From the NCBI GenBank assembly GCA_039707655.1, contig CM077663.1:437489830-437553829 (forward strand): a DNA stretch of 64,000 nt. The letters run 5' to 3'. Each line of letters starts with the position of its first letter. Position 1 is the stretch's first letter. Shown here piece after piece: positions 10,461 through 23,149 of this stretch. A program made the translations under genes and the position numbers. Source of the stretch: Elymus sibiricus. Taxonomy: Eukaryota; Streptophyta; Magnoliopsida; Poales; Poaceae. Below the pieces are notes generated by a model. It searched no databases and was not told the DNA's origin. It was given only the letters and a program-made list of their open reading frames with translations.

Positions 10461-11098
10461 GGCCACCCAAAACGATGGTATTGGACATACGTATGAATGA
10501 TCCGCCGAAATCCGGTCCGTTGCCTTGCGGGGGCGCGGCTTCCTTTTGCCAGTTTATTTTTTATGTCTTGGCAGACAAGTTAATTATTTATTGTCCGGTA
10601 AGTATACGACTTAGAAACCAAGTCGGTTTGAGATCGTGATCGTGACACGGTACCGCCTCTGGTCCTCCTGTATATACTACTTACCGGCCTCAGCCAAAGA
10701 CACACCGAAAACACCTAGGATTTTGCCTCATCTCGCAACTTGTGCCGCCATCGTAGTCTATCTCATCTCGAATGCCGACGTGCATCGGCGTGCGGGAGAG
10801 CAGGTCTCCGGAAGCGCGCCCACACCAAGCAACTGGTCTTCATCAACGCTTGGCAAGTTTGGGAGGCCGCTAGCCGTAGTCTCGAGAATATGACGAGCAT
10901 GATGTAGGTGGGGTCAGATCTCCCTGTCCATCGGAGCAAGCACCGACAGCCACCACACTGAGCACATCGTGTGGGGACTTCCTCCGCCCTCTGGCCATCC
11001 CGCCGGCACGTCGATCGTCGCGGGACGTTGTGTTGGCGGTACGGAGCATCAAAAGCGGTCGGGACAAATACGTCGATGGGACCAGGCAAAAGGAGGAG
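10461..11098. other. Unidentified spacer before the gypsy LTR, copy A
   Basis: No gene is recognised. The part from about 10805 (GGCCGCTAGCCGTAGTCTC onward) is shared, at reduced identity, with 38580-38873 and 39475-39721 in copy B, always directly before the LTR start, so it is either flanking DNA or part of the element. Confidence 0.5.
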
Positions 11099-12660
11099 TG
11101 ATACGTCCATTTTTCATCACTATTTCTTATTACAATTTCCTATTTCCTATAGATATTTTTCACGTTATTGCACAATTCTAATGTGTTTTCCCCTTCAAAA
11201 CACACAGAGAGGGAAATTCTGAGGAAATTAGTGGACAACATGAAGACATGGGCAAAATTTACCAGAAAAAATCAATTATTTGGAGCTTCAAAAATCGAAA
11301 AAATACCGAAAATTGTTTTGATAGAAAAGAAGCAACCGGAATTTCCACCGCACAACAAACAATCAAAGCAATCAACGGTAACTAAATGAATCTTGATGGA
11401 AGTAATTTGGTGAAACTTCCGTGTGCCTCGAGATCGCCTTGATCCCTACAACGAAAACAGTTGGCTTGCACTTAGCATAATTAAGGATTGGGCCACTTGT
11501 TGCACCATTGCACTATTTTTATTTTTGTGTTCTTGTAATTACAATTGCTTTCAAACAAACCATGAAACACTCGTTGTAGATTTACAGTGAACTTTTACTA
11601 GTTTCGATAAACTGATTCCTTCTGCTTCTCATTGGGTTTGACACCCAAACTAACTGAAAATGTTACGATAGATCCCTACACTTGTGTGTTATCAAGACTC
11701 GTTTCTTTTAGCCGTTGCCGGAGTGTAGTGCTCTTTATAAGTGTAATTTGGCGAGAGAAATATTTACTATGCTTGATATTTTATTTTTGTTTGCTACTTT
11801 AGTGTACTATGGATTTGCATTATGTTGATAACTTGTTAGCAGGTGGGGTCACCTATGCCACCCAGGTGGTTCAGAGAAAAACTCCACCTTCTGAAAAACC
11901 TTATAAGATTCCTACTGTATTTTTTGAACCATGGGAGGGCTAACCGTTATGCAAGTGACGGATCCATTTTTATAAGGACAATTTGGCCATCTGCTTGAAT
12001 TATGTGGTCTTTTTAAGCTTTCAGGTTTACCAGAGGACGGTGTCGTGAAGAAAATATTCCCTCTATGTTTGGAGGGAAATTTTTGACATGGTTTAAGTTA
12101 TTGGATAATTGCTATGCTATGCAATGTAATGTGTTATGTAGTGAATTTATCTTCAAGTTTCATCCAGCTCAACAGGTACATGGAGACATGAATTATATTT
12201 ATAATCTTTTGTCTCGTTTAGGAGAAAGAATGAGCCAAACTTGGTGGAGCTTTAAATCCTTGATACTTAAATGTCCTACTCATTGGCTTTCCAAAGTGAT
12301 GATTGTAACAAACTTCTATGTGAGACTTTCTCGATATGCTAAAGAAACACTTGATATGTCTTTTGGAGGCTGCTTTACTGAGAAGAATACTCATGATAAA
12401 TGGTAAGAATATCCTGTAAGAGTAAAGATTTGGAGATCCACAATGGTAAGGAGTCAGTTATAAATTACGAATGCGATTGCATTAAGGTTTTTCTAAATCT
12501 TGTAATTTTCATAGGCCTTGTTCTAAGTATGGACTTGATTCCGATATAACTGTTACTCTGTGTAAATCTTTTGTTGCTCATATAAATGTTTCTAAATAAA
12601 AGTGGGAGAAATATCATGATCATTTTAATGATATTGTTAGAGAGAATGATCAACCAGACA
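11099..12660 (+). mobile_element. Degenerate gypsy-type LTR retrotransposon remnant, copy A
   Basis: A 596-bp LTR runs from TGATACGTCC (11099) to GTGTTATCA (11694). It is followed by internal sequence with a gag-like N-terminal ORF fragment (ATG near 11809) and a longer fragment at 12065-12406. The latter carries the pattern MSQTWWSFKSLILKCPTHW and LDMSFGGCFTEK, which matches gypsy (Athila-like) gag proteins. Reverse transcriptase, integrase and a second LTR are absent. The same remnant stands at 39722-41260 in copy B, so it was already there when the older duplication took place. Confidence 0.7.
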
Positions 12661-12899
12661 GTCCCAAAATAGATCATGAGGAGCAAGGGCATCTTCTGCC
12701 CAGGGTCATCACATCATTGTCTGACGCTGCCAGTGAGCGAGCTAAGCGGTATGGTTGGGTCTGCTTGGACCTGCCCACATTCTCAGATGGTTGGGTCTGC
12801 TTGGACGCTTGCTCGAGTCCACGATGCCGACTTAGGCAAACATGGATTACTAGGTTCCTTCTTGTCATACTTCAAAAATTAATGCCCATCAAAACCATA

Positions 12900-13545
12900 T
12901 CTTGTGGATCTGGACGACAGGATGAAAGGAAATAAGAAAGTGAATAAGCAGTTGCCTGATAAGCTCCAGGAAATGTATATCTGCACAAATAGTACTATGC
13001 ATATCTGATAGTTTCAAAGCTTGACCTCTGCTCCCCGACAGCTTTTACATACACAAGATGGTCTTACAAGAAATCGTGACATGCGCTCATGATGATATTC
13101 TTAAAAACTCTGTCTCGTTATGGAGTAAGTATGATAAACTGATGGAAGAAGCAGACAAGGCCATCCAAGATGATGACAACATCATAAAGGAGGAAGATGT
13201 TGTGCGGGTAGGTGCAAAGCTGGGCAAGGAACTGATTGATCAAGAGAGTCAATAAGAATGTTTGGGTATCCAGTGCGGGTTATGGGCAGATTTTATACTG
13301 CATATTGCCCCCACTTGGAACGAAGAGGCGCACAGGCAGTGCCTTGAGTCGGGAGGGGAATTCGTTACTTATGTCTTGGCATGGCTATGGCATGGTGGAA
13401 TCGAGAAGATCAAAAATATGGCCAGTGTAAAATGTGTGTGTGGAAATGATTCCCCTGGAACATCACCTCAGGTTAACAATTTTTGGAATAATATTGCTCA
13501 CCAGGCAGAGAAGACTTGTGCAGTAGGACCAAAGGAAGAAAAATA
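12900..13545 (+). pseudogene. DUF4220/DUF594-like gene remnant, copy A
   Basis: Broken reading frames carry segments like the C-terminal DUF594 region of grass DUF4220 proteins: a segment around KLPDKLQEMYI, then YDKLMEEADKAIQ, then WADFILHIAPTWN and CLESGGEFVTYVLAWLWHGG (the family pattern is GGEFLTHVW...H.G). The frames change at least three times (near 12990, 13250 and 13260). The family function is unknown; members are plant membrane proteins. Copy B has the matching remnant at 41510-42178. The assignment rests on motif memory, not a search. Confidence 0.6.
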
Positions 13546-13654
13546 AGTTCACATACAATGATCATAATACAGAAAGTTAATGTAGAGGAGAAGAATGGGT
13601 GTATTGAAATGGTAAGCGTAGATACGACCGATCATCAGAATGGGAAAGCTGCAA

Positions 13655-14165
13655 TGTGATGGTCAGAGGGATGAAGAATAGTGGGAACACATGTTACTTC
13701 ACTACAGTGTTACGCAGTCTTCTTGCACTTGATAAGCTACGTGCAAGGATGTTAGGACCAGATACTCTGATAGGAAACCTTGGTCAGGAATTGCATAATC
13801 TGTTTGAGATAACAACCGGTACCAATGACGCACACGAGATGTGATGGTGCCAGAGCAGCTCCTCTCACATATGCGCTCAAGGAATTCGGATTTTAGACTT
13901 GGCATGATGCAAGACAGTAGTAACATGTTTGGTTCCTTGCCAGATGGGTTGAATAATGAGGAACCTACAATGGTTGGGTCACTCTTCCGTAGCCAGGTGG
14001 TTAAACATGTCTCCAACAAATATTTTGAGCACACATCAGTTACCACTAACGGCGAGTACCTTGACCTCGGTTTGGCAATACCAACAAAGAAGCCATCGTC
14101 AGTCGAGGACTACTTACATTTATATGCCACTGGAGTGATCGACGGTTGTCACTGTATGGACTGCT
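13655..14165 (+). pseudogene. Ubiquitin-specific protease (USP/UBP) remnant, copy A
   Basis: GMKNSGNTCYFTTVLRSLLA is the Cys box of the USP family (deubiquitinating cysteine proteases), with the catalytic Cys present. After about 60 codons a small indel near 13835 shifts the frame; the text continues in the other frame (VPEQLLSHMRSRNS) to about 14165 and ends without the C-terminal His box. Homology to copy B stops near 14195. It is therefore truncated and inactive. Confidence 0.75.
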
Positions 14166-14195
14166 AAGCAGCAGCTGTTGCTGCTGGAAATGCAG

Positions 14196-14394
14196 GGTCA
14201 TCTCTAGAAATTTGGGGCCCCGGTGTGAAATGCAAAATGTGGCCTTAAAATTTATTTATTTATTTAAATTGGAAGAGGTACTATCTTCAAAGAATTTATG
14301 AGTGACATATGAAGGAATTAGCCAGATTGGTGAACGAATGCACAATGATGAAATAGCAAATCTATCTATCTATGTATCTATCTATCTATCTATA
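14196..14394. other. Spacer with TCTA microsatellite
   Basis: AT-rich sequence ending in a (TCTA)n tract at 14361-14394 directly before the candidate Helitron end. No gene is seen. Confidence 0.5.
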
Positions 14395-15389
14395 TCTATA
14401 CTAATTAGAGTCTCTAGAAAATCCTATGTTAATTAGAATTTATGAGCCATTAATCTGATGGGACCGAGTTATTATGGTGTAGATTAACCCATATAATCGC
14501 GGGCTGAAATTTTACTCAATTCAGAAGAAAAGATTGCACGGAAGGCTCATCACGGTTGTATATATAGAGTCCTTGCCTTTCACGGCTGTAGGATTAGAAA
14601 CCAAGGATATATATACATACGCTTATAAGAAAATAAGCGGAAAGAGATAAGCCTCAAAATCCTTTCACGGTTTGTGAGATAGAAGCCATCTCCCCTAATA
14701 TATAGCTAACTTCATCGTCTCTTTCTCCCATAGCAAGAAAAACAACTCAATCTTTCGGTATGGACTCTCTATGGTCTCTCTCCATCCTCAGTTCCATCAA
14801 AATTGTTTTCCTCATCTTTGCCTAGCTACAGCCCTACAATAATGAATGACGCAAAGTATTTGCTGATTAAACCTGTTAATTTTCCAGCATGCTCGGGTTG
14901 GCTAAACAACTATCATATTTGGGTGATCTGGTCGGTGTTATTCTAGCATATTTTTCAGCGCTGGCTCGATACTGAGCCGACAATCGATGGGTCCTTGAAG
15001 TCAATGTTAACGGGCAAATATACAATTGAAATGCTGATATGCCAATCGATGCTCCATAGAAAGAGGACAACAGTATGACCACGGTTCACAAAAATACATA
15101 TGATCACGAGGACAAAGGTTTACTTTAGTTTCAGTTGTTCGACACATCCATAAAATGCGCCTTGAAAATTAGCGAGGAAGTTGTGTACTGAAAGTAAAGA
15201 AATGATTTTGTAAGACCTTCAACTGCTTACACCTGGTCAAGAAGGATGGCGGAAGGAGGTACTTTCCTTATATCAATGGACGAATTTCATCTCTGGACTT
15301 CGTATCGAACCGTGTCTACCCCCTCCAAAATAAGAACCAAAGCATGCCACGCATGCCACAGAACATCAATTACCCGCCTGGAAAATATC

Positions 15390-18300
15390 TGTCATGCCCA
15401 AGATGCGATCCTATCCTTATTTTTGGCACGAGGGCCTCGACAGGGATAGAAGCGCATCTCGTCGTTTTGCAAGAATGGATATCATTACGAGTACATGTAG
15501 AGAAGAGATGAGTATATGGAATTGGCTTACACTCACCACAAGCTACATCAATTTCACATCAATACAACAACATATCCAAACATCATACAGAAGAGCAGGG
15601 TCCGACTACGGACGAAAACAAACGATAAAATGACATCCATCCTTGCTATCCCAGGCTACCGCCTGGAACCCATCCTAGATCGATGAAGAAGAAGAAGAAG
15701 AACTCCAAATCAAACAAGCATCGCGCTCACGTCAAATCATCGCATTACCTGAACCTGCAACTGTTGTTGTCGTAATCTGTGAGCCACAGGGACTCAGCAA
15801 TCTCATTTCCAAGGGTATCAAGACTATTAAAGCTTAATGGGTGAGATATGGTTAAGTGGTGAGGCTGCAGCAAGCACTAAGCATTATTTGAGTGGCTAAC
15901 TTACGAGTACAAGAATAAAGGGGGGATGATTGTCAAACAAACGGACGTGATCTAGTAATGATCTCTAAGAGATCCTGAACACCTACTTACGTCAAACATA
16001 ACCCCACCGTGTTCTCTCTCGGATCAGAAATTCACGAGAAGAGACAGTCACGGCTACGCACACGGTTGGTGTATTTTATTTGAGTTTACTTCAAGTTTGC
16101 TATGACCGGGTGTTTAACAAAATTTCCAAGTTGCCACGTAACCGCGGGCACGGCTTTCCGAAAGATTTAACCCTGCAGGGGTGCTCCAACTCATCCATCA
16201 CAAATTAACCACACGCAGCGGGAATAACCTCGACCACGAATCTCGTGATCTTCCTAGGCAATTCCATAGGAAAACCGCAACCTCGAGATAGCCCGAAGTA
16301 TTCTCGAAATTTCTCGCACAAGACGTTCGAGAAAGGTAAAACAAGTCCAGCAAGACCGCCCGACGTGCCGACAATCCCGATAGGAGTCGCGTATCTCGTT
16401 CTTAGGGCACAACCGGATAAGCTAGTGTACAGTGGCCTGATAGACATCACCCGAGTTACCCCGGGTTGGCCCCGCACAGTGCTCTATTTAGGACTAGCAC
16501 CATCAGCACTGGCCCTCCATGTATTATGTTGAATTAACTCCTCGGGTTCATGACGCCCTATGCTTTAGTAACGGTGTTCAGTATTGTTATGTTGGGCAAA
16601 TATAGTACCAATGTTGGGCCTTGCCAGACAAGTTTTATCCTAAAACGAAAATCAAGGGGGTCCCCATAACAACCCCGAGCATGTTAGGAGCGCTTAATTA
16701 TGGAACATAACACCGGTGCACAAGTAACTATGGCGGCAAAGGTGGAACAAAACACCGAGCAAAAGGCCAAGCCTTCCACCCTTTACCAAGTGTATATGTG
16801 CATTAAATTTAATAGTAATAATATTGTGATGGCTGGAAACAATTGCACCTGCAACTAGCAACGCTATAAGAAGGGCTGAGCAAGCGGTAACATAGCCAAA
16901 CAATGTTTTGCTGGGATGTGGAGGGGTTAGAGGCTTTTCATGGCAATTTGGCAGGCTTGTCAAACAAGTGGTAGGTAGCGAGACAGCCATAGAAGCGAGA
17001 CATCTAGCATGGCAATGATAGTAATGGTATCCAGGGAAATGATCATCTTGCCTGAGATCCCGCTTGGAAGAAGAATGAATCCATGAAGAAGACGAGCCAA
17101 TGTAGTCGAACGAATCCTCACACTCCGAACGCTTTCGGAACTCTAGCGAGAAGAAGCAAATCGGAAACAACAATCAACACACGAGAACACCACAACATAT
17201 GCATGACATGATGCACTTCAAATATGATGCATGTTATGCATGACATGGCAAGCACAACCATCAACTTCTACACATTAAGTGAAGCTCAATATGCAACGAG
17301 TTGCATATTGACGAAACTCCACATTCGAATATTTAGTTCACTCTCGTTTAGGTACACGTCAATATTAAATGTTGTTAAACATGGCAAGAGGTGAAGCATA
17401 AGTAAACTACACATCTAGGCAAGTTTAAATGAGGCCGGAAACGACATATTGCATTTCCGAAACGACCCCATATGTTAATTTCGAAATTGGTCCAGATCTG
17501 AATTAATCAGGTTTTATATTTATTAAACAGGGAAATAAAGTGCACAATGCAATTCTACACGTCATTCTAGTTGATTTACATATATGGAACATCTCAAACG
17601 GAGCTACGGTCTAAAAGATATGACCAACGCAAGATAATATGTCATGAATGCAAAATGCATGAAAATGGCAACCACAAACACTTCAAATCATGAATGCAGC
17701 AAGTTATTATGATACTACATGTAAATCTAAGCAAGTTACATATATGGCATGTGCAAATCGGAGCTACGGTTCAACCACAATCACCAAAACAAGATTTTAA
17801 TTAAATCTGCCCAAACCAGCAACATAGCATTTTGCACACATGAAAACAACAAGCTACAAGATTCCAAAATGCACAAACTAAGCATGGGGCGGTAGCATAT
17901 AACACACACTTCATTTCATCTTCACATATCATACTCAAAAGAGACGTGGATCACATGGTACGAAGCTCACAACATGGCAACAAAATATAGCAGATTAGGA
18001 CTTAGTGAAAATAACAGTTTTTAGCATAGCAGTTTATCACGGAGGCATATTGGCAGCAGTAAAACTATATGCTACAGGTCATATATTGGCATGAAACTTA
18101 ACAGCATGGTAGTAGACATGATGCACTACAAATCATGGTGGCAAGGTCTAATTATGCATAGAATCATGGCTAGCATCATCACAATATGGCATCATGAAGA
18201 AAACAGATTCTCAGACTTAGTGAAAATTAGGCTAGTCATGAGCAGCAGTTTTTAACAGATTGACATATTGGACAGCAGGTTTAATTATGATGCAAAACCT

Positions 18301-20499
18301 ATTCATGCAAACTATTAGCACAACATGATAGAGCATAACATGCTTAACAAAAGACTCCACGGTGGCATCACCAAAAGACTCCTAAAACACTAGTAAATCG
18401 CATGGCAACACATCAACAAAATAACAGATTTCCAAACTTAGAAATATTTTGGACCCTCATAACATCAGATTTTTATAGCATGTTGGCAACAAGAAAAACA
18501 AAACCTATCATGCATTTCTATGACAATCAAAAATACCAGGGCCTAGCACACATGTCCAAGGGCATGTCTCATGTTCAAAATTATTTCATATGATGCACGG
18601 ATTAAATCCCACAAAATAGACAAACGGGTATCATGGCAAAAATGACATGCACACGAACTTCCTCCAATGACAAAACTAAATGCACAGTTAAATTCTATGG
18701 GTTTTTCTACCCCGAAAACACATATAATATGCGTAGGTTCATGTAGGGAAATATGTCACAATTAATTATGCAAGTTGATGGCCTAATCCCCTTTTAGCGA
18801 TTATAAATGCAAGTTAAATGCAAATATTTCAATGAATAGGTTTTTCATGCATGAAAATGCGATGCCGATAATATGAACATTTTTAATATATGGTTGGATT
18901 AAATCCCGATGCACGTTAATTAAATATAACAATGCAAAATGATGGCAATTATGCAAAATGATGCAAACATCGAGCTTAAGTATTTTGGACGTGGATGAAA
19001 ATGACATATTCATAATCTACGCATTTTTCTGAGCAATTTACATATATAAAACATTCTATTCCGGCGTACGGTTAATTAATTACAGGCATTTTAAAAACAT
19101 GCAATCTCTGAAATTAAAAAAACAACATGGGCCGGGTTCGGTGGGCGCAACGTAACTATACTACACACGGCGATGAATAGGGGCTGGGGCGGAGCTCACC
19201 TCGTGGGCCTGGCCCATCACGGCGGCGGGGAGTGGCAAGGCTGGACCGGCTCGATTGGTGACGGGGGAGGCCCACGCGGGCGAGGCCTGGCGCTGGGCGT
19301 CGTCCTCCCGATCCCGATCCCGCCTGGATTGAGAGATGCAAGACCGGCGGCGGCATGGTCAACGCGGCGAGGGTCGGCGATGGCGGAACGGATCCGACGC
19401 AGGGAAGGCCGGGATGGAGAGATCCGGTGGTGGGGCACCAGATCCGGTGGTTGCCGGCGACGAACGGCGTTGCGGAGGACGGAGTTCAGCCGGCTCCCAT
19501 GGAGGCTCCTGCGAGGGGAGAGAGAGGCCAGTAGGGAGTTAGGGCAGACAGGGAGAGGGGAAAGGAGGAGAGGGAAGAGAGAAGGCGACCGGCGGCGGGG
19601 TCCTTGGTCGCCGGCGACGCGGCTCCGGCGAGCTCCGGCGGCTCAAGGGAGGCCGGGCACGGGGCTGGATGCTCGGGGACGAGCTGCTCGGGCACCAGGG
19701 CGCGGGCGGAGGCACGGGGTCCGGTTCGGGCCCGGGAGGGCCGCGCGCGGGCTCGGGCGGGCCTGTGGTTGCTGGGGCGCGAGGAGGCGACGTGGCAAGT
19801 GGGGATTGGCTGAAAACAGCGGCGACGGCGGCGCTGGAGGAGCTGGCGGCGACAAGTGGCGGCGGGGCAGCGGCTTGGTGCGGATTTCGAGGAGGAGGGA
19901 GGTTGGAGGCCAAATCTGGCTGGGAAGGCCTTCCTTTTATAGGCTGGGGGGTAGGGTTATGGGGTTTTTGCCCGAATTCGGACCGTACGATCTCGATCGG
20001 ACGGCTCCGATCGCGGGGCTAGGCTAGGTGGGCTGTGGAGAGGTGGTTGGGCCAAGAAGAGAGGGAGGTTTGCGGCCCGTGACAGGATTTTTGAACCGAA
20101 AACGTCCGACAATTTGACCGATGACAGTGCAACTGCGGACGGCCCTTGGCGTAACAAACGACCTCTGATTGCGACGAAATTTGGCAGGCGGTCTACCAAC
20201 AATAAATAAAGACCGCATGCCAAGTTTTGACCCAATCCGAGAAGCCTAATACACGCTTTTAAAAACAATTATTTTACCGATGCCGCGGGCGCGTGCGTGT
20301 GTGGTTGGACTCGAAACGGTCGACGACACGAACGGAAAGAACCGGCAACTACGAACGGATGCAAGTTTTTCAAAAACAAGTGATGCTGCTATGCAGATGA
20401 TGCGAATGATGCGATGATGAATTCGACAACCAGACGAAACACACGATGACAATGGAATAAAAGGGGAATCTTCTGGAGCGTCGGTCCCGGGCTGTTACA
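15390..20499 (-). mobile_element. 5.1-kb solo LTR with perfect ATATC target-site duplication
   Basis: The segment starts TGTCATGCCC and ends GGGCTGTTACA, with 5-bp direct repeats ATATC at 15385-15389 and 20500-20504. Read on the minus strand it begins TGTAACAGCCCGGGACC, has a TATA-like CCTATAAAAGGAAGG near 19940, then a GC-rich leader (19150-19930) and a long AT-rich tail. No second copy of the ends and no gag or pol is inside. I read it as a solo LTR of a large-LTR family (LARD, Sukkula-like in size; the family is an inference). The long GC-rich open frames at 19170-20030 are composition effects. Confidence 0.8.
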
Positions 20500-20504
20500 A
20501 TATC

Positions 20505-21600
20505 CTTCATGGATCCTCTGCCATCATTTTTCTCTGACACAATTTCAGGCATCTCATATGGAAGTTTCCAACATGACCTACATGCAAACACAACAATAGA
20601 AGAGGGGAAAATTATTTGATTCCGGATGCTTTTTTCTGTCAAAAAAGTCTTCTCTTTCGTACTGGCCCTACTATTGTCACATGCTACAAAAATAAAAGAA
20701 AGGTTATTATCATATAAAGTTTTTATGTGAAAAATAGCATATGTACCCATTAAGTCAACTTCCAAAAAACATGTTCAACAAAAATAAAAAAACAATTTTA
20801 TCTTTCAACAAAAAATATTGCAAACGGAGTAGCTTCACGCTATTTTTTTAAAGTATATAAAAAATGCTTAAATCTCACTGTGTTGTAGCATCCTAGAAAA
20901 AAGAGTTATAAATTACAACAAAAAGCTAATTCTTGTATATCCGGTATAAAAATGTCAATGAAACAAACATATAAAAGAATACCAAATTAAAATTAAAGTG
21001 TCTACATAATTTCTCACATTTAAAGACATAAAATGTCAAAAACAAAACTGGCTAGCGGTGCACATCCATGCGTTATGTCGACAAGGAGCCACATTGGTGT
21101 TCACCCCAAGAATTCATAGGGCGTTCTATAACTTGCGGATATCGAGCAGACTAAGAAGAGTTCCCTAATTAAGAAGTGAAGTATAAAATATAACTAAGAC
21201 AAATGGATAGAACATTGGTAGACCTTTATTTTGACCACCATACAATGTTTATTATTTCTGAAATGCACAAAGTTAGCAATCTTCATATGGCACAGTTCAG
21301 CCACATTCGAGACACTGAGCTCTGTGGTTTATGCAATGATACCAATGTGCAACGCATTAACGCACAAAATTTCTGGATCGAATGGCTTACTTTTAAAATG
21401 GTTCTAAATCATTGGAATGTGTAACGAAAATATGGCTTCATGAAAACCATGTTTTGCCTTCCGTAAAAATTCATGTTTGCCACCGCAATAGAACAATTAA
21501 GTAACCATAAAACAGATGCCAACTAACAATAACTTAATTGTAATGTTTATTTAAATTTATGAAAAAATAACGTTCTCAATACTTTAGCCCATGCGAATGC
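20505..21600. other. AT-rich stretch, no gene recognised
   Basis: Short open frames only, low GC. Near 21590 a second CCCATGC-GAAT-GCACGG hairpin resembles an older Helitron 3' end, without CTRR. Confidence 0.5.
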
Positions 21601-21845
21601 ACGGATTATATAATTGTTCGTTCCTTTGGGGACATCCAGGAAAAATATAAAATATTCAATACATTGATTGCCAAGATGAACTGCAATATGTTGTTTGCTA
21701 AGATGAACGTATATGATTCAAAAGAATAATAATAGTATAGTTAGATACGGGCTTGACTTGCACGCATCTAGTCCTTGATGGATGAGCGCATGTGCTAGCT
21801 AATTATAGTTACTAGTCATGAAACCCGTGCACCTGCACGGGCTAG

Positions 21846-22578
21846 TAAAATTTTCTTATCTTAACGTTGGGACATTCGGGACGGTATTTCGATCATTGTA
21901 TAAGCATTTATTTACTTGTTATAGGAAGAAAATTGATTCAAACCACTTCATCTACCTGTGAATGTATTGTTTGCATGCATACCCTTTCCAACCATTAAAT
22001 GTGTCGCAACTATGTGTGCGATATTCTTGTTGTGTGACGTCATGCCTCAGGGACTTTGGTTTTACAATAGATGTATTGGTGGCTATTATGTTGCAAATAC
22101 AAAATTCGGTGGATGTATCATTTGTTTTCCTTTTCCCCACAAATTATGATGGAGTTTGGTGTTAGGGTTTGGAGACACTGAGCAAGCAGTCGGTACCAAA
22201 TTTACATTTATATTATCATGTTGTTTTCGAGATCATATTAGATGAAGTATGCACGCAAAAAATTTTATCAGGAGTGCATGAGGGCATTCATTTCCCCTCA
22301 TGATAAATAGTGAATCCATGGACTATTTTATGTCCTAATAGATGTGAAATGAACCCATTTAATTACATTAAATGCGATTGTGATAATTTTTTCATAGAGT
22401 TTTCCCTTAAACTACATCAGATAGAGGTATGATTTTAGTTTCTTTATTAATGATTAAATTTTAAGAAAAAGTGTGGATTCTAGTTATTTTTAACCGGGGA
22501 CACCCATAGCTATTTTTTTGCGCATGGGATCTTTCTTACACACGATAGATATGGAAGGTTTAGTTTTGTTACCTTGTA
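21846..22578. other. AT-rich spacer, nothing identified
   Basis: No coding pattern, repeats or RNA gene seen. Confidence 0.5.
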
Positions 22579-22673
22579 CTGCCTCCATTACTAAATATAA
22601 GAGATTTAAAGATTTCATTATAGACTACATACAGAGTGTCTCTAAACGGTCTTATATTTAGGAATGAAGGGAG
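22579..22673. mobile_element. Stowaway MITE, 95 bp, TA TSD
   Basis: The ends CTGCCTCCATTACTAAATA and its near-complement TATTTAGGAATGAAGGGAG are inverted repeats flanked by TA at 22577-22578 and 22674-22675. The length and ends fit Triticeae Stowaway (mariner-like) MITEs of the ATATAAG type. Confidence 0.8.
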
Positions 22674-22675
22674 TA

Positions 22676-23149
22676 TATATGAATATAGTTATCATAACTT
22701 GTGTGAAAGTATGAGCAAATCCCAGGCGATCCTGCCAGATATATGAACCAACCAAATATAGCAACTTCTCAGTTCTCACCACCAACCATATATATACATG
22801 ATTCATGCAAAAAGCCGTAAATTAAATGGCAATTTTTACAACCAAAATATAAGGCACACGAAAATAATAGTCAAACCTCCAGCTGGATAGCATGTACGCG
22901 TAGATGAAACTTGCTTAAGACGTTTACCTTTGAATGCATCTAGAGAAGAAGGATGCAGTCGATCGCAATGTATGTACATGAGCAGAAAAACTAACGGAGC
23001 TGCGACATGCCAGTACTCGTCATGGACATCCTCAACACTTCACCTCGTCGGGCAAGGGTGTGATCATTAACGCCTTGGCTCTCCAAATGCCACTCCGTCT
23101 TCTTCAGGACCGATCTGCATGCATGTTTTATCATTGGAGTTTTTAACGG
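22676..23149. other. Spacer, nothing identified
   Basis: AT-rich, no supported gene. Confidence 0.5.

Larger units (their letters stand above)
14395..21845 (+). mobile_element. Candidate Helitron containing a later solo-LTR insertion
   Basis: The left end TCTATACTAATTA (14395) follows an A and looks like a plant Helitron 5' end. The right end is a 7-bp-stem hairpin CCCGTGC-ACCT-GCACGGG (21824-21841) followed at once by CTAG and then T, fitting the CTRR 3' end and insertion between A and T. Removing the solo LTR (15390-20499 plus one TSD) leaves about 2.3 kb. No intact helicase is seen. An open stretch near 14880-15010 has a weak RPA-like look, which I do not rely on. The two ends could belong to different elements, and the usual spacer between hairpin and CTRR is missing. 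Confidence 0.42.

Noticed and set aside
14880..15100. Possible RPA/OB-fold text of a Helitron protein
   Set aside because: Several stops and only a vague pattern; not used as evidence for the Helitron call.
16205..16540. Open frames on both strands around 16200-16530
   Set aside because: Inside the solo LTR; no family pattern.
19173..20027. 284-codon GC-rich open frame on the plus strand, and long GC-rich frames on the minus strand
   Set aside because: It lies inside the 5.1-kb solo LTR leader; Arg/Gly-rich text in several frames at once is a composition effect, with no domain.
21584..21610. Second Helitron-like hairpin CCCATGC-GAAT-GCACGG
   Set aside because: No CTRR follows; the end at 21845 fits better.
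23020..23110. Weak similarity to the lectin GGGVINAIS block (KGVIINALA)
   Set aside because: Only about ten residues match, with no flanking jacalin text; chance match likely.
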